The notes under the pieces: generated by a model
Databases searched by the model: none
Told to the model about the DNA's origin: nothing
Seen by the model: only the letters and a program-made list of their open reading frames with translations
Part shown: positions 16,725 through 25,804 of the stretch, one piece after another
Position numbering within the stretch: position 1 is the first letter of the stretch
Layout of the letters: every line of letters starts with the position of its first letter
NCBI GenBank assembly: GCA_028282885.1
Contig: JANQGX010000074.1
Span: 31,732 to 95,731 of the forward strand
Length of the DNA: 64,000 nucleotides
From: SAR324 cluster bacterium
GTDB taxonomy: Bacteria > SAR324 > XYD2-FULL-50-16
Reading direction: 5' to 3'
Made by a program: the position numbers and the translations under genes

Positions 16725-18500
16725 CTATTTTGATTCGGAAGGTAGGGTGATGGGCAATTTCATCACAATACGGGTTCCGATCTTCAGATAACGTTTTTTC
16801 AGCTCCCGACGATTCCATTCGCGAATTTTTCGCAATGGCACATCATATTTCTGGGAAATCTGCCAGAGGGTTTCGCCTTTTTTAACAATATGGATATGGG
16901 TTACACCCGGCAATTTGTCCAGGTCGTCAATAGCCAGTTTGGTATTGGAGGGGAGTCTTGGCGGCTTCCAGTCGGAAGGGATGGGCAGCATCAACTTTTG
17001 CCCTATGCGCAACAGGTTTTTCCTGCGAAGGTGGTTGTAAGCAAGTATTTCAGAAATAGGAATGCGATATTTGCGTGAAATAGACCAAAGGGTTTCACCC
17101 TGGCGGACTTTATGGATTTTCCACTCCTGATGCCTGTTTTCCTTAAGCTTCTTCAGCTCGGTTTCATGGTCCCGGGTGATCTCGATATGGGCCGGTAAAA
17201 CAATATCGAAACTGCTCATGGTGGGAGGAGTCAGGCCTCGATACCTGAGCCTGGGATTCATGGCAACCAATGTTTTGGTTTCTATATTGAACATAGCTGA
17301 AATCTGTTTCAAGGTCAGCCCACCCCCGACATCAATTGCCTTTTTCTCAAGTTCTATATGCGGTGCTCCAAGGGGAGCGAAACCATACTTTTCAAGATTG
17401 CTGAAAATGATGGACACAGCGTAAAAGGCAGGCACATAGCCCCTGGTTTCTCTCGGCAGTCTTAGTGACCAGAAATCGGTAGAACGACCGGCAGCTTTAG
17501 CTTTGCGGATTGCTCGGCGAACCGTTCCCGATCCGCTGTTATAAGCGGCCAGGGCTAATTCCCAATTACCGTCAAACTGCTTGTGTAGTTTTTTTAAATA
17601 CTTTGCAGCAGCTTCGGTTGATAGTTCGGGATCGTAGCGATCATCATGCCACCAGCTCCGCATCAATCCATAATGCTTTCCGGTATAGGACATGAACTGC
17701 CAAAGACCCACTGCGTTAGCGGTAGATCTGGCTTTGGGATTAAGATTGGACTCTACTACAGCGAGATATATCAGGTTAGCCGGCAGTTCATGCTTCTTCA
17801 AAATTCTGTCGATCATGCTCTGATAAGTGGGCATCCTTTCCAATGCTTTTTGAAATACGCCTCTTTTCTTTTGGGTATAGAGCCGGATAAAGGCCTGTAT
17901 CCTTTTATTCGTGTAGACAGGAATATCCGGAACTAACGACGGTTTGTGGTCAACGCTTTCGGTTTCAATTCCGAAAATCCATTCCGGGGTGTCTTCAATA
18001 TCGTCCGTATCGTCAGCCAATGCGTTCAGAATTAATTCAATCTTTCCGTTGTCAATCCGAAACCTCAGCAGTTCGGCCGGATCTTCGGAGTATTCATAGT
18101 CATCTTCGCTTGCGACTTCCGACAGGGGGATGATTTCATCATCGTTTCCTTTCAAATCGGCTTCATCAAGTTCTTCCGTTTTATCTGCAGCCGGTTGGCT
18201 AAATTCTCCCAATATCTCATTGTCTTTTTCTGTCAGGGGATTCAGGCTGGCAATAACGGACCATTTTTCAGATTTATCAGTAGTATTGGGACCAAGATTT
18301 TGTGGATTAACAACGATTTCAGCCTGATGGATATCCCAGGATACTATTTTTTCCACGGATTCATGCAAAGGAAACAATTCTTCGGAAGCTCCCTTTTCGA
18401 TTGCAGGTGTTATTTTGTCGGTAGATTGATTCGCCAGTAAAAGTTGGGGAACACATCCCAGAATCGTAATAAAAACCAGAAAAACGGATTTTCTACTCAT
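16725..18500 (-). CDS. mltD: MltD-like lytic transglycosylase with two LysM domains
   Basis: A protein of about 591 residues with a signal peptide just after the ATG at 18500 (FLVFITILGCVPQLLLA), an acidic low-complexity linker of about 150 residues, an SLT domain and two C-terminal LysM repeats (each with a GETLW motif: RQGETLWSISRKY and KKGETLWQISQKY). The catalytic Glu is in VVESNLNPKARS, followed by GLWQFM and ALAAYNSG. Such enzymes cleave peptidoglycan to 1,6-anhydro products while LysM binds glycan strands. An upstream ATG at 18572 would add 24 residues before the signal peptide, which I consider less likely. The cysteine in the signal could make it a lipoprotein, but the lipobox is poor. 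Confidence 0.88.
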   Translation of the reverse strand: MSRKSVFLVFITILGCVPQLLLANQSTDKITPAIEKGASEELFPLHESVEKIVSWDIHQAEIVVNPQNLGPNTTDKSEKWSVIASLNPLTEKDNEILGEFSQPAADKTEELDEADLKGNDDEIIPLSEVASEDDYEYSEDPAELLRFRIDNGKIELILNALADDTDDIEDTPEWIFGIETESVDHKPSLVPDIPVYTNKRIQAFIRLYTQKKRGVFQKALERMPTYQSMIDRILKKHELPANLIYLAVVESNLNPKARSTANAVGLWQFMSYTGKHYGLMRSWWHDDRYDPELSTEAAAKYLKKLHKQFDGNWELALAAYNSGSGTVRRAIRKAKAAGRSTDFWSLRLPRETRGYVPAFYAVSIIFSNLEKYGFAPLGAPHIELEKKAIDVGGGLTLKQISAMFNIETKTLVAMNPRLRYRGLTPPTMSSFDIVLPAHIEITRDHETELKKLKENRHQEWKIHKVRQGETLWSISRKYRIPISEILAYNHLRRKNLLRIGQKLMLPIPSDWKPPRLPSNTKLAIDDLDKLPGVTHIHIVKKGETLWQISQKYDVPLRKIREWNRRELKKRYLKIGTRIVMKLPITLPSESK

Positions 18501-18660
18501 TGCGGTTGCCAATTTGGTTTCAAAATCGCTGTCTTTGAGCGCCGGTAGGGTTTTTAAAAATTTCCCTAACATCTGGATTTGTTGTGCGGTGGCTTATTAA
18601 ACCACTTCCTGTCAGCGCGATATTCCTTTGAAAAAAAAGGTTTTTGAACAGCATCCTCAG

Positions 18661-18712
18661 AAAAAAAACAAAAAGCCCGAATCCAAACCATGCGTGCTGG
18701 TGAATTCAGGCT
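18661..18712 (-). terminator. Rho-independent terminator with no assigned upstream gene
   Basis: On the minus strand, AGCCTGAATTC (18712-18702) pairs with GGATTCGGGCT (18684-18674), followed by TTTTTGTTTTTTTT. The only two non-Watson-Crick positions in the 11-base stem are G-U pairs on the minus-strand RNA, but C-A mismatches on the plus strand. The structure is therefore meant to be read on the minus strand. Confidence 0.65.
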
Positions 18713-18769
18713 CTAAATTTTGCTTCGAATTGAACATGTCTTTTTAATTCCTGTTCATTTCGATTTCCG

Positions 18770-18794
18770 GTCAGTCTAACAGAATTAGACTGAC
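18770..18794. repeat. Perfect 10-base inverted repeat
   Basis: GTCAGTCTAA, loop CAGAA, TTAGACTGAC. It lies 58 bases upstream (in the minus-strand sense) of the terminator stem, within the putative small transcript. No T-run follows on either strand, so it is more likely an RNA stem or a protein binding site than a second terminator. Confidence 0.5.
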
Positions 18795-19027
18795 ATGCAA
18801 TAAAAAAACCAGGAGGCTTGTCATAATTTATTGATTTGTAATAATTTTATCTTAGGAAGGACCGACTGATTTTGGAATGGAGATAATAGTTTTACATCAA
18901 CGATAGTAGCATGTGTAGGGGTGGTGAAGTCTCTACTGACAGTAAAACAGAGGAATTGGCCTCAATCCGGACCACAAATCGCTCAACCAGTATTCTTGCC
19001 CCATTCTCTATCTGTTAAGCTAAGAAT

Positions 19028-19918
19028 ATGGATCAACCGTTGATTTCAGTCATTATTCCCACTTTTAACAGGGCATCATCAACCATAGCTGCTGTTTTAT
19101 CGGTTTTAAACCAATCTTACTCGAATATTGAACTGACCGTAGTTGATGATGGTTCGACTGACGGCACTGTCGAAAAACTGGAATCCATTGAAGATAAAAG
19201 GTTTTGTTTTCTCCAAATTCCAAATGCCGGGGTTAGCCGCGCCCGGAATCTCGGGGTTGAAAAATCCAGGGCGGATCTGATCGCCTTTCTCGATTCTGAT
19301 GATGAATGGCACAGGGATAAGCTGGCGAAACAAATAGACTATCACAACAAATATCCGGAGATCAGCATATCCCAAACGCAAGAGATCTGGATCAGAAACG
19401 GGAGGCGGGTGAATCCCAGGAACAAACATCTAAAACCCCAAGGGTATATTTTCCCCCAAAGCCTGGAATTGTGCACCATTACCCCTTCGTCAGTGTTGAT
19501 GTCCCGGCAGTTGTTTCTATCTGAAAACGGATTTGATGAGAGAATGCCTGCTTGCGAGGATTATGATCTCTGGCTGAGAATAACTGCCAGACACCAGATA
19601 GGTTTAGTAGATGAGTATTTAATGACGAGACATGGTGGTCATGAGGATCAACTCTCCACTAAATACGCCGCAATGGACCGATTCAGGATATACAGCCTGG
19701 GTAAGGTCCTGCTAACCGGTTATTTGAACGAGCTTCAGAAAAAGCAGGTTAAAGAGGTAATGGAACGAAAACTGGAAATTCTGATCGCAGGTGCAAAAAA
19801 AAGAAATCGTGAAACCGATGGGCTCGCAACGCTTATGTATAAAGTTCTGAAAAAAAATGTGAGCCTGAACGCCTTTCAACACCAGGCTGAAAGGCTTCTC
19901 CTTGGAAAGGATCCCTGA
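19028..19918 (+). CDS. Family 2 glycosyltransferase
   Basis: A 296-residue cytoplasmic GT-A enzyme. The N-terminal half carries ISVIIPTFNRASSTI, the nucleotide-binding Asp in VVDDGSTDGT, the DxD-type metal site in IAFLDSDDEWH, and a likely catalytic acidic segment ACEDYDLWLRI. These transfer a sugar from a nucleotide donor, typically onto a lipid-linked glycan. The C-terminal 80 residues are helical and charged with no membrane anchor. Acceptor and sugar cannot be told from sequence. The nearby O-antigen-ligase-like and undecaprenyl-phosphate transporter genes suggest surface polysaccharide. It converges on the DUF368 gene with an 18-base gap. Confidence 0.85.
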   Translation: MDQPLISVIIPTFNRASSTIAAVLSVLNQSYSNIELTVVDDGSTDGTVEKLESIEDKRFCFLQIPNAGVSRARNLGVEKSRADLIAFLDSDDEWHRDKLAKQIDYHNKYPEISISQTQEIWIRNGRRVNPRNKHLKPQGYIFPQSLELCTITPSSVLMSRQLFLSENGFDERMPACEDYDLWLRITARHQIGLVDEYLMTRHGGHEDQLSTKYAAMDRFRIYSLGKVLLTGYLNELQKKQVKEVMERKLEILIAGAKKRNRETDGLATLMYKVLKKNVSLNAFQHQAERLLLGKDP

Positions 19919-19936
19919 AAACCCGGAGATGGAATC

Positions 19937-20914
19937 CTATTTCTTGACCGCTGTTTTTTCCAGCACAATCACCAAAATAAAGCCAATAACTGCCAATGCA
20001 ATTGCCAGCGCAAGTTCGTTATTAAAGCTTGCGGGGAGAATGTTTGCCTCGCTGATAATGTACTCTTTCCCCCTTATTACGCGCGTTTCCAAAACTTCTT
20101 TCCAGGGCCAGACCTTTCTCAACGAACCGCACATGATGCCGGTCAGGAAGGCCATGGTGGCATTCTCGTAGCGTCGTAACATAAAAGAAAGCAACCGGGA
20201 AAAGGCTATAAGGCCAAGAACACATCCAATCATGAAATGTGACAGGACAATGAAATTCGCTGTATAAAAGGGATTTTTCAGGGCTGCCGTAATATATTCG
20301 TATTTGCCCAGGATCAGCAGCAAAAACGCTCCGCTCAGTCCGGGCAGAATCATGGTGCAAATTGCGACTGCACCGGTGAGAAGAATAAACCACCAACTTT
20401 CAGGTGTTGAAACCGGGATCAGTCCGACGAAGATAAACGCAAAAGCTGTCCCCAGTAGAAAGGCGATTCCTCCGGACCCAAGCCATTTCTGCGTCCGTAT
20501 CCCCATGATGACAATGGACGCAATAATCAACCCGAAAAAAAAAGCCCAGGTTAAAACAGCATAATTCCTGAAGACATAATTCATCAGATAGGCCAAAGAG
20601 AATATGGCCACGGCAGCACCACCGAAAAGGATAGACAGAAATTTCAAATGAACTGTGTTGAGAGCCTTTCTAAGCTCAAATTGCTTAAGGAAACGAATGG
20701 TAGTCATGTCGACTGACCGAATAGCAAACAGTAGTTCCTGGTAGATGCCCGTGATAAGCGCAATGGTTCCTCCCGATACACCGGGAATAATATTGGCCGC
20801 CCCCATGAACAAGCCCTTTATAAACAACATCAGGCTTTCTCTCAGGGTTGTGGGGCCTTTGGTGGAGAGAATGGCCTCCTTCCAGCTCAGGTTGTTAGTT
20901 TCTTTGGATTGCAT
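19937..20914 (-). CDS. popT: DUF368 (PopT-type) undecaprenyl-phosphate transporter
   Basis: A 325-residue inner-membrane protein with about eight to nine hydrophobic helices. The family hallmark is clear near residues 30-50: KGLFMGAANIIPGVSGGTIA, and a second inverted half has TMILPGLSGAFLLLILGKYE. DUF368 proteins were recently identified as transporters that return undecaprenyl phosphate to the cytoplasmic leaflet, recycling the carrier for peptidoglycan and O-antigen synthesis. The ATG at 20914 is the only sensible start. Its proximity to polysaccharide genes fits, though it lies on the opposite strand. Confidence 0.85.
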   Translation of the reverse strand: MQSKETNNLSWKEAILSTKGPTTLRESLMLFIKGLFMGAANIIPGVSGGTIALITGIYQELLFAIRSVDMTTIRFLKQFELRKALNTVHLKFLSILFGGAAVAIFSLAYLMNYVFRNYAVLTWAFFFGLIIASIVIMGIRTQKWLGSGGIAFLLGTAFAFIFVGLIPVSTPESWWFILLTGAVAICTMILPGLSGAFLLLILGKYEYITAALKNPFYTANFIVLSHFMIGCVLGLIAFSRLLSFMLRRYENATMAFLTGIMCGSLRKVWPWKEVLETRVIRGKEYIISEANILPASFNNELALAIALAVIGFILVIVLEKTAVKK

Positions 20915-21163
20915 TTTTATAAAAATGATTTGGTTAAAAGCTGATTACAAAACTCGATGAAATGATATTAACGCATGGAATTTGGAAACTGACAATGGAC
21001 AATAAAGGCAATACGGTTTCATGCTTTTGTCGCAGCCTGAATCCCGGTCTCAGCCCTTATCTCGCGGGCGTGGTTTCTTGACCCCAGTCTGGATTAATGT
21101 CACCATGAAAGTCAATCCGAGGATTGTCGGATAACTGATAAGGACCCGTCTCAAGTTGAATCT

Positions 21164-22597
21164 ATGGATTTTGAAACTGTCATCGGGCTGGAAGTTCACG
21201 CCCAGTTAGCTACTGATACGAAACTGTTTTGCAAATGCCCCATCGAATTCGGACAGGAACCCAATTTGAATACCTGCCCCGTTTGCCTGGGGCTGCCGGG
21301 TGCTCTACCCACAATCAACCGTGTGGCGGTGCGTTATGCCGTGATGCTGGGTCTTGCCACCAATTGTTCTATCAGGATCGACTCGCAATTTGCGCGTAAA
21401 AACTATTTCTACCCGGATCTGCCCAAGGCTTACCAGACATCCCAGTTTGATCGTCCAATCTGTGAAAATGGTTGGATAGAGATCAATGTGGAAGGTGAGA
21501 CCAAGAAGATCGGAATTACCCGTATCCATATGGAGGAAGACGCCGGCAAACTGGTACATGAAGGTGATGATCCGTCCGCCAGCTATGTGGATCTCAATCG
21601 CGCTGGAACTCCACTGGTTGAGATTGTATCAGAGCCTGATATCAGGAGTGCTGCTGAAGCCAAGGCTTATATGGAAAAAATCCATTCCATTGTTATTTAC
21701 CTGGGTATCTGTAACGGAAATATGGAGAAAGGGAATCTGCGATGTGACGCAAATGTCTCAATCCGACCCCATGGGCAGGACGTTTTTGGTATCAGGACGG
21801 AAACAAAAAACCTGAATTCTTTCAGAAATGTGCAAGCTGCAATTGAGTATGAAATTGAGCGTCAAACGGAAATGGTTCTGGATGGAGAAGAGGTGATCCA
21901 GCAGACCCGCCTTTGGGATGCCGACAAAAAAACCTCACGTGCCATGCGCAGCAAGGAGGATTCCGATGATTACAGGTACTTCCCCTGCCCGGATCTTCCG
22001 GTGGTATTGGTGGAAACAGGTCTGGTGGAACAGTTGAAGTCAGAGCTTCCGGAACTTCCTGATGAAAAAAGAGTGCGTTTTCAGCAGGAGTATCAGCTTG
22101 GTGAAAAAGAATCTGAAATTCTGGCTGCAAACCGGCATCAGGCAGAGTTTTTTCAAGAAGTCGTTGCCAAAGGGATTGACCCCAAACCTGTTTCAAATTG
22201 GATGCTGGGTGACTTTGCCAGACTTCTTAATGAGAATAAGATTGAAATCCGGGACAGCAAAATTACCCCTGATTTATTGATGGGGCTGATTAAATTGATC
22301 GAAGACGGTACCATTAGCGGTAAAATTGCAAAAACCGTGTTTGATGAGATGTTTCATTCCGGACAACCGGCAGGAGAAATTGTTGAAGAGAAAGGACTGA
22401 AACAGGTTTCCGATGAAGGTGAGATCATTGGCATCTGCAAACAGGTTCTGGAGGCGAATCCATCCCAGGTAGAGGAGTTCAGGCAGGGCAAGCACAAAAT
22501 TCTCGGCTTTTTTGTCGGTCAGATTATGAAACAGACAAAAGGCAAAGCAAATCCGCAATTGGTCAATACCACTCTCAAAAAACTGTTGGAAACCTGA
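21164..22597 (+). CDS. gatB: Aspartyl/glutamyl-tRNA amidotransferase subunit B
   Basis: A 477-residue GatB, full length. Visible are the N-terminal ETVIGLEVHAQL, zinc-site cysteines (LFCKCP and NTCPVCLGLPG), RKNYFYPDLPKAYQTSQ, the HMEEDAGKL kinase-active-site segment, and a YqeY-like C-terminal tail domain (about 330-477). With GatA and GatC it converts misacylated Glu-tRNA(Gln) and/or Asp-tRNA(Asn) by phosphorylation and amidation. gatA and gatC are not in this window, so subunit genes are dispersed or gatCA lies elsewhere. A hairpin 12 bases downstream may terminate the transcript. Confidence 0.96.
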   Translation: MDFETVIGLEVHAQLATDTKLFCKCPIEFGQEPNLNTCPVCLGLPGALPTINRVAVRYAVMLGLATNCSIRIDSQFARKNYFYPDLPKAYQTSQFDRPICENGWIEINVEGETKKIGITRIHMEEDAGKLVHEGDDPSASYVDLNRAGTPLVEIVSEPDIRSAAEAKAYMEKIHSIVIYLGICNGNMEKGNLRCDANVSIRPHGQDVFGIRTETKNLNSFRNVQAAIEYEIERQTEMVLDGEEVIQQTRLWDADKKTSRAMRSKEDSDDYRYFPCPDLPVVLVETGLVEQLKSELPELPDEKRVRFQQEYQLGEKESEILAANRHQAEFFQEVVAKGIDPKPVSNWMLGDFARLLNENKIEIRDSKITPDLLMGLIKLIEDGTISGKIAKTVFDEMFHSGQPAGEIVEEKGLKQVSDEGEIIGICKQVLEANPSQVEEFRQGKHKILGFFVGQIMKQTKGKANPQLVNTTLKKLLET

Positions 22598-22608
22598 TAC
22601 ATCTCACA

Positions 22609-22628
22609 AGCTGCGATGAATCGCAGCT
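22609..22628 (+). terminator. Hairpin after gatB
   Basis: AGCTGCGA, loop TGAA, TCGCAGCT: a perfect 8-base stem starting 12 bases past the stop codon, followed by CTTCTCTCC. The tail is pyrimidine-rich but not a true T-run, so termination may be weak. Confidence 0.5.
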
Positions 22629-22896
22629 CTTCTCTCCTATCCGATCACACGCATACCCGGTGAGGGTGGTTATTCAATTTCATCTCTTATTTTGACTCAA
22701 GTTTTTTTTGGAGAATCCGATAAGGGAATGTAAGGATACAAGAATAATATTCCGCTTAATCGGATGCCAAAGGGAATCTGGTATTCAAGCTTTTTGTTGA
22801 GTTTCCGATAAGATAGACAAGAACTTATTTTTTTACGATTGTTAAACATATCCAAGGCAAGCGTCTTGTTTTGAGATTTAATAAAGAGGTATGGAT

Positions 22897-23304
22897 ATGA
22901 AATGGATCAGTCATTATCTGAAAGTGGCGTCGGTTCTCTTCTGTTCATTTGCATTCGCAATTACCTATGGTTATGCCCAGGCGGCAAAAGATTCAGGTAA
23001 CATGTATACCAAATGGATCACATTGGCATTATTGGGTAAGAATCAGGCGGAGATCGAGTATTATTTTAGAAATGAGAAAGAAGCAGCGATTCAGAGGGTT
23101 AAACAGCGAATTCGATTTGCCGTACTGGAGAATCTTCGTCGATCCGGCATTAAATCAATGATAGATAACAGCTCGGATGCGGACGATTTCAATGTCATCA
23201 TTACCAAAATACTATTGGAAATCCGCTATGTCGGATTGGAACACGACCCCGATTTACTGCTGTCCATAAAAGAAGAATTTGGCATAGAGATTCGAAATTT
23301 ATAA
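22897..23304 (+). CDS. Small exported protein of unknown function
   Basis: A 135-residue protein from the ATG at 22897, chosen because AGAGG (22885-22889) sits seven bases upstream. The earlier ATG at 22891 would abut it. The signal peptide ends near YGYAQA. The mature part is all-helical and charged, with no cysteine: two helices around EIEYYFRNEKEAAIQRVKQR and a C-terminal helix ending EFGIEIRNL. I do not recognise the family. It stands alone between gatB and the universal stress gene, with about 300 bases upstream containing repeated CCGATAAG motifs of unclear meaning. Confidence 0.65.
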   Translation: MKWISHYLKVASVLFCSFAFAITYGYAQAAKDSGNMYTKWITLALLGKNQAEIEYYFRNEKEAAIQRVKQRIRFAVLENLRRSGIKSMIDNSSDADDFNVIITKILLEIRYVGLEHDPDLLLSIKEEFGIEIRNL

Positions 23305-23548
23305 TTGAGCTAAAAAAGCAAGATTACCATCAGAAATATGATCTGCGCCCGCCAACCTGATCTCTAAAATTCTCTTCCTGACCGTTGGTTATGACAATAT
23401 ATCAAGGAGGAGAATTTCTCCCCCATCTCATCTCTGCATAAAATAAGCATTGCTTTGTTAGTTGATATTCATGTAGAAATGGATGAGATTCTTTTGTTTA
23501 CCACCGGCCTGTTGAATAACTTCCTGTTGAACCAATCTGGGGAACAAG

Positions 23549-23983
23549 ATGAGACAATTCAAAAAAATCCTTCTAGGGATCGACCTGAATCACTTTTCAG
23601 AAGAGGCAATGGTTTTCGCTGCGGACACGGCCGAAATGCGCGGCTCAAGTCTGGTTGTTTTATATGCGCACAGGAGTTACATACCGATTGTCAATGTCTC
23701 GTTGCCCAAGGGAACTATTCAGAAGGACGAAGAGGAATATAAATCCGAATTGACGGAGTTATGTAAAAAACACATTGGTGACAAGGTTGCCTGGGAGGCT
23801 GTGGTCATTGAAGGCAGACCTGTTTATCAGACTATTCTGCGAGCTGCGGAAAAGCTTGAGTCCGATTTGATCATCGTCGGGGAACATGATCGACATGAAC
23901 TTGATGAAATACTATTGGGGTCCAACACCGAGAAGATAGTCCGGTATGCAAAATGCTCGGTTTTTGTATTGCGGAAAACCTAA
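23549..23983 (+). CDS. Universal stress protein family (UspA-like)
   Basis: A 144-residue single-domain Usp protein. The first strand KKILLGIDLNHFSEEA and the C-terminal LLGSNTEKIVRYAKCSVFVLRK are typical. The ATP-binding loop is altered: relatives that bind ATP have G-x2-G-x9-G-S/T, here GEHDRHELDEILLGSN, with the second Gly replaced by Asp. It may therefore belong to the non-ATP-binding branch. Its role would be cytoplasmic stress adaptation. GGGGAAC precedes the ATG. The stop overlaps the convergent pyrC stop by four bases. Confidence 0.85.
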   Translation: MRQFKKILLGIDLNHFSEEAMVFAADTAEMRGSSLVVLYAHRSYIPIVNVSLPKGTIQKDEEEYKSELTELCKKHIGDKVAWEAVVIEGRPVYQTILRAAEKLESDLIIVGEHDRHELDEILLGSNTEKIVRYAKCSVFVLRKT

Positions 23984-25023
23984 TTCTCACCTTCATCCAG
24001 GCACCAGGAAGCGGTCTTCCCTGCCATCAGCGGAACCACCCATTGATCACCGGATGGGTACTTGCCCGGGATTTCAGTTTCCCGGCTGACAAACTTGAGT
24101 CTCTGGTGGTTTTTCGATAGTCCGTAAAAATCCGCTCCAAATACCGAACAAAATCCTTCGATTCGATCCAACCTGTCTGCCTTGGCAAATAGCTCGATAC
24201 ACAAGGGCATTGCCACGGGAGCTGAATAGATCCCTGCGTTTCCGGAATTATCTTCTTTGTCGGTCTGTAAATGGGGCGCGCTGTCCGTCCCCAGGAAAAA
24301 TTTGGAATTTCCGCTGGTTGCAGCCTCCAGAAGACACAACCTGTCTTCTTCTGTCTTGACAATCGGTAAACAGTAGTGATGCGGTTTGATTCCCCCGACG
24401 AGCAGATCGTTCCTGTTGAGCAGCAGATGATGCACGGTAATAGTACCGGCGATGTGAGCAGGGCTTTCCCTGATAAAGTCGACTGCCTCCCTGGTTGTCA
24501 AATGCTCCAGCACAATTCTCAAAGAAGGATAACGTTTTGTCAGTGGCAGCAATATTCTGTCGATAAACACTTTCTCCCGGTCAAAAATATCAACATTGTC
24601 ATCAACCACTTCACCATGAATCGATAGGGGCATATCAACTTTCTGCATCATTTCGAAGACCACATCGGCCTGCCTTATTTCTCTTATTCCATGACTGGAG
24701 TGGGTGGTCGCTCCTGCCGGGTACATTTTGATGGCAGCCAGATCCTCGCATTCTTTTGCCTTTTTAATCAGTTCCGGTTTTGTTTCGGCGGTGAGGTATA
24801 ACGTCATCAATGGCTGAAACGAGTTATCCGGTTCCAATGAGTTCAGGATACGTTTTTTATAGGCAATAGCCTGATCTATATTAATGATTGGAACCTTCAA
24901 ATTAGGCATGACGAGTGCCCTCTGAAAATACTTCGCAGTATGGTTGACGACTGATTCCATTAGGGTCTGATCTCGAAGATGGAGGTGCCAATCATCGGGT
25001 TTGATAATGGTAATTGATCTCAT
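23980..25023 (-). CDS. pyrC: Dihydroorotase (class II)
   Basis: A 347-residue PyrC, full length, catalysing reversible cyclisation of carbamoyl-aspartate to dihydroorotate in pyrimidine synthesis. Zinc-binding residues are recognisable: His pair in DDWHLHLRD, the carbamylated Lys in AIKMYPAGATTHS, His in LSIHGEV, His in VLEHLTT, and the catalytic Asp in LGTDSAPH. The ATG at 25023 starts immediately before the conserved first strand. It stands alone with a 345-base region upstream shared with the divergent yjbQ-like gene. Confidence 0.93.
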   Translation of the reverse strand: MRSITIIKPDDWHLHLRDQTLMESVVNHTAKYFQRALVMPNLKVPIINIDQAIAYKKRILNSLEPDNSFQPLMTLYLTAETKPELIKKAKECEDLAAIKMYPAGATTHSSHGIREIRQADVVFEMMQKVDMPLSIHGEVVDDNVDIFDREKVFIDRILLPLTKRYPSLRIVLEHLTTREAVDFIRESPAHIAGTITVHHLLLNRNDLLVGGIKPHHYCLPIVKTEEDRLCLLEAATSGNSKFFLGTDSAPHLQTDKEDNSGNAGIYSAPVAMPLCIELFAKADRLDRIEGFCSVFGADFYGLSKNHQRLKFVSRETEIPGKYPSGDQWVVPLMAGKTASWCLDEGEN

Positions 25024-25369
25024 GATGGATGGTCATTGGAGAATTTCCTGACATGCGGCAATCGTTGGATCGGATCACGCAGGGAGCTGATCATGGACTG
25101 TCTTTGTAAATGGCAGGAAAGAGATTGTTGCTTTCGGTAACAAAGATTGTCTTAAACAGATTTGACAATATCAAGACAAATAAAATAAATCAAAGACAGG
25201 AATCCGGGGGAGGGCAGTTTTTATGATTGATTTATGTTTCCACTTACGGAAATTTTGAGACTGATTTTAATGACAAAGAAGGATCTCGGATCCCGGCTCC
25301 CATCGATTCTGCTGATTGATTCGTCGGTAAACATTTATAAGTTCGGTGAATTAGATTCGTGATTCAAAT
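25024..25369. other. 346-base divergent intergenic region
   Basis: This lies between pyrC (minus) and the YjbQ-family gene (plus). One candidate plus-strand promoter at 25162-25190 is visible. A GGGGGAGGG run at 25207-25215 precedes a ten-codon frame that I do not consider a gene. Confidence 0.4.
25162..25190 (+). promoter_or_regulatory. Candidate promoter upstream of yjbQ
   Basis: Perfect -35 TTGACA (25162-25167), 17-base spacer, ATAAAT (25185-25190). It lies 180 bases before the coding start, implying a long leader if used. Confidence 0.35.
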
Positions 25370-25777
25370 ATGCAAACAGTCATCAGGGTGAAAACAAATC
25401 TCAGGGAACAACTGGTAGATATCACTCAGCAGGTTTCAGAGGCGGTATCGAAAAGCGGTGTTGATTCAGGAATCGTGAATGTCTACTCGCAGGGAGCGAC
25501 CTCTGCCGTTATGATCCAGGAAAACTGGGATGACAGCGTTCAATCGGATGTCATCAGTCTCTTGCGGGAAGTTATCCCCAGGGGAGTCTGGCTGCATGAT
25601 CAACAGGATGGTAACGGGGATTCTCATTTGAAGGCAGGATTGGTTGGTCCCAATGAAACCATTCCCATCATTGACGGTCAATTGGGCCTCTCTACGTGGC
25701 AGAACATTTTCCTTTGTGAGTTCGATGGTCCCTGCCAGGAGCGATCGATCATCTGTACCGTCATTTCCGACCGATAA
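25370..25777 (+). CDS. yjbQ: YjbQ (UPF0047) family protein
   Basis: A 135-residue member of the YjbQ/UPF0047 family, full length. Family motifs are visible: VNVYSQGATSAVMIQEN, the histidine-bearing DGNGDSHLKAGLVGP, and GTWQ-like STWQNIFLCEFDGPCQ. The E. coli homologue has side activity as a thiamine-phosphate synthase, but its physiological role is not settled. One difference stands out: the conserved 'HTTAA' histidine is replaced by Gln-Gly (YSQGATSA), which may alter catalysis. The TPR-like gene follows after 27 bases and may be cotranscribed. Confidence 0.85.
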   Translation: MQTVIRVKTNLREQLVDITQQVSEAVSKSGVDSGIVNVYSQGATSAVMIQENWDDSVQSDVISLLREVIPRGVWLHDQQDGNGDSHLKAGLVGPNETIPIIDGQLGLSTWQNIFLCEFDGPCQERSIICTVISDR

Positions 25778-25804
25778 AATTTCAAAGCAATCCTGGGAGG
25801 GAAC

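Larger units (their letters stand above)
18501..19027. other. 527-base intergenic region with terminator and inverted repeat
   Basis: This lies between the mltD-like gene (minus) and the GT2 gene (plus), so no annotated gene reads into it on the minus strand from the right. It nevertheless contains a convincing minus-strand intrinsic terminator (18661-18712) and a perfect 10-base inverted repeat (18770-18794). An AGGAGG at 18812-18817 is followed by only a two-codon frame. A small RNA on the minus strand would explain the terminator. Confidence 0.4.

Noticed and set aside
16515..16733. Plus-strand 72-codon open frame between the pseudopilins and mltD
   Set aside because: No domain or signal and no ribosome site; it runs into the 3' end of the opposite-strand mltD-like gene.
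22708..22815. Repeated CCGATAAG near the small exported gene
   Set aside because: Only two copies of a short motif; too little to call a regulatory site.
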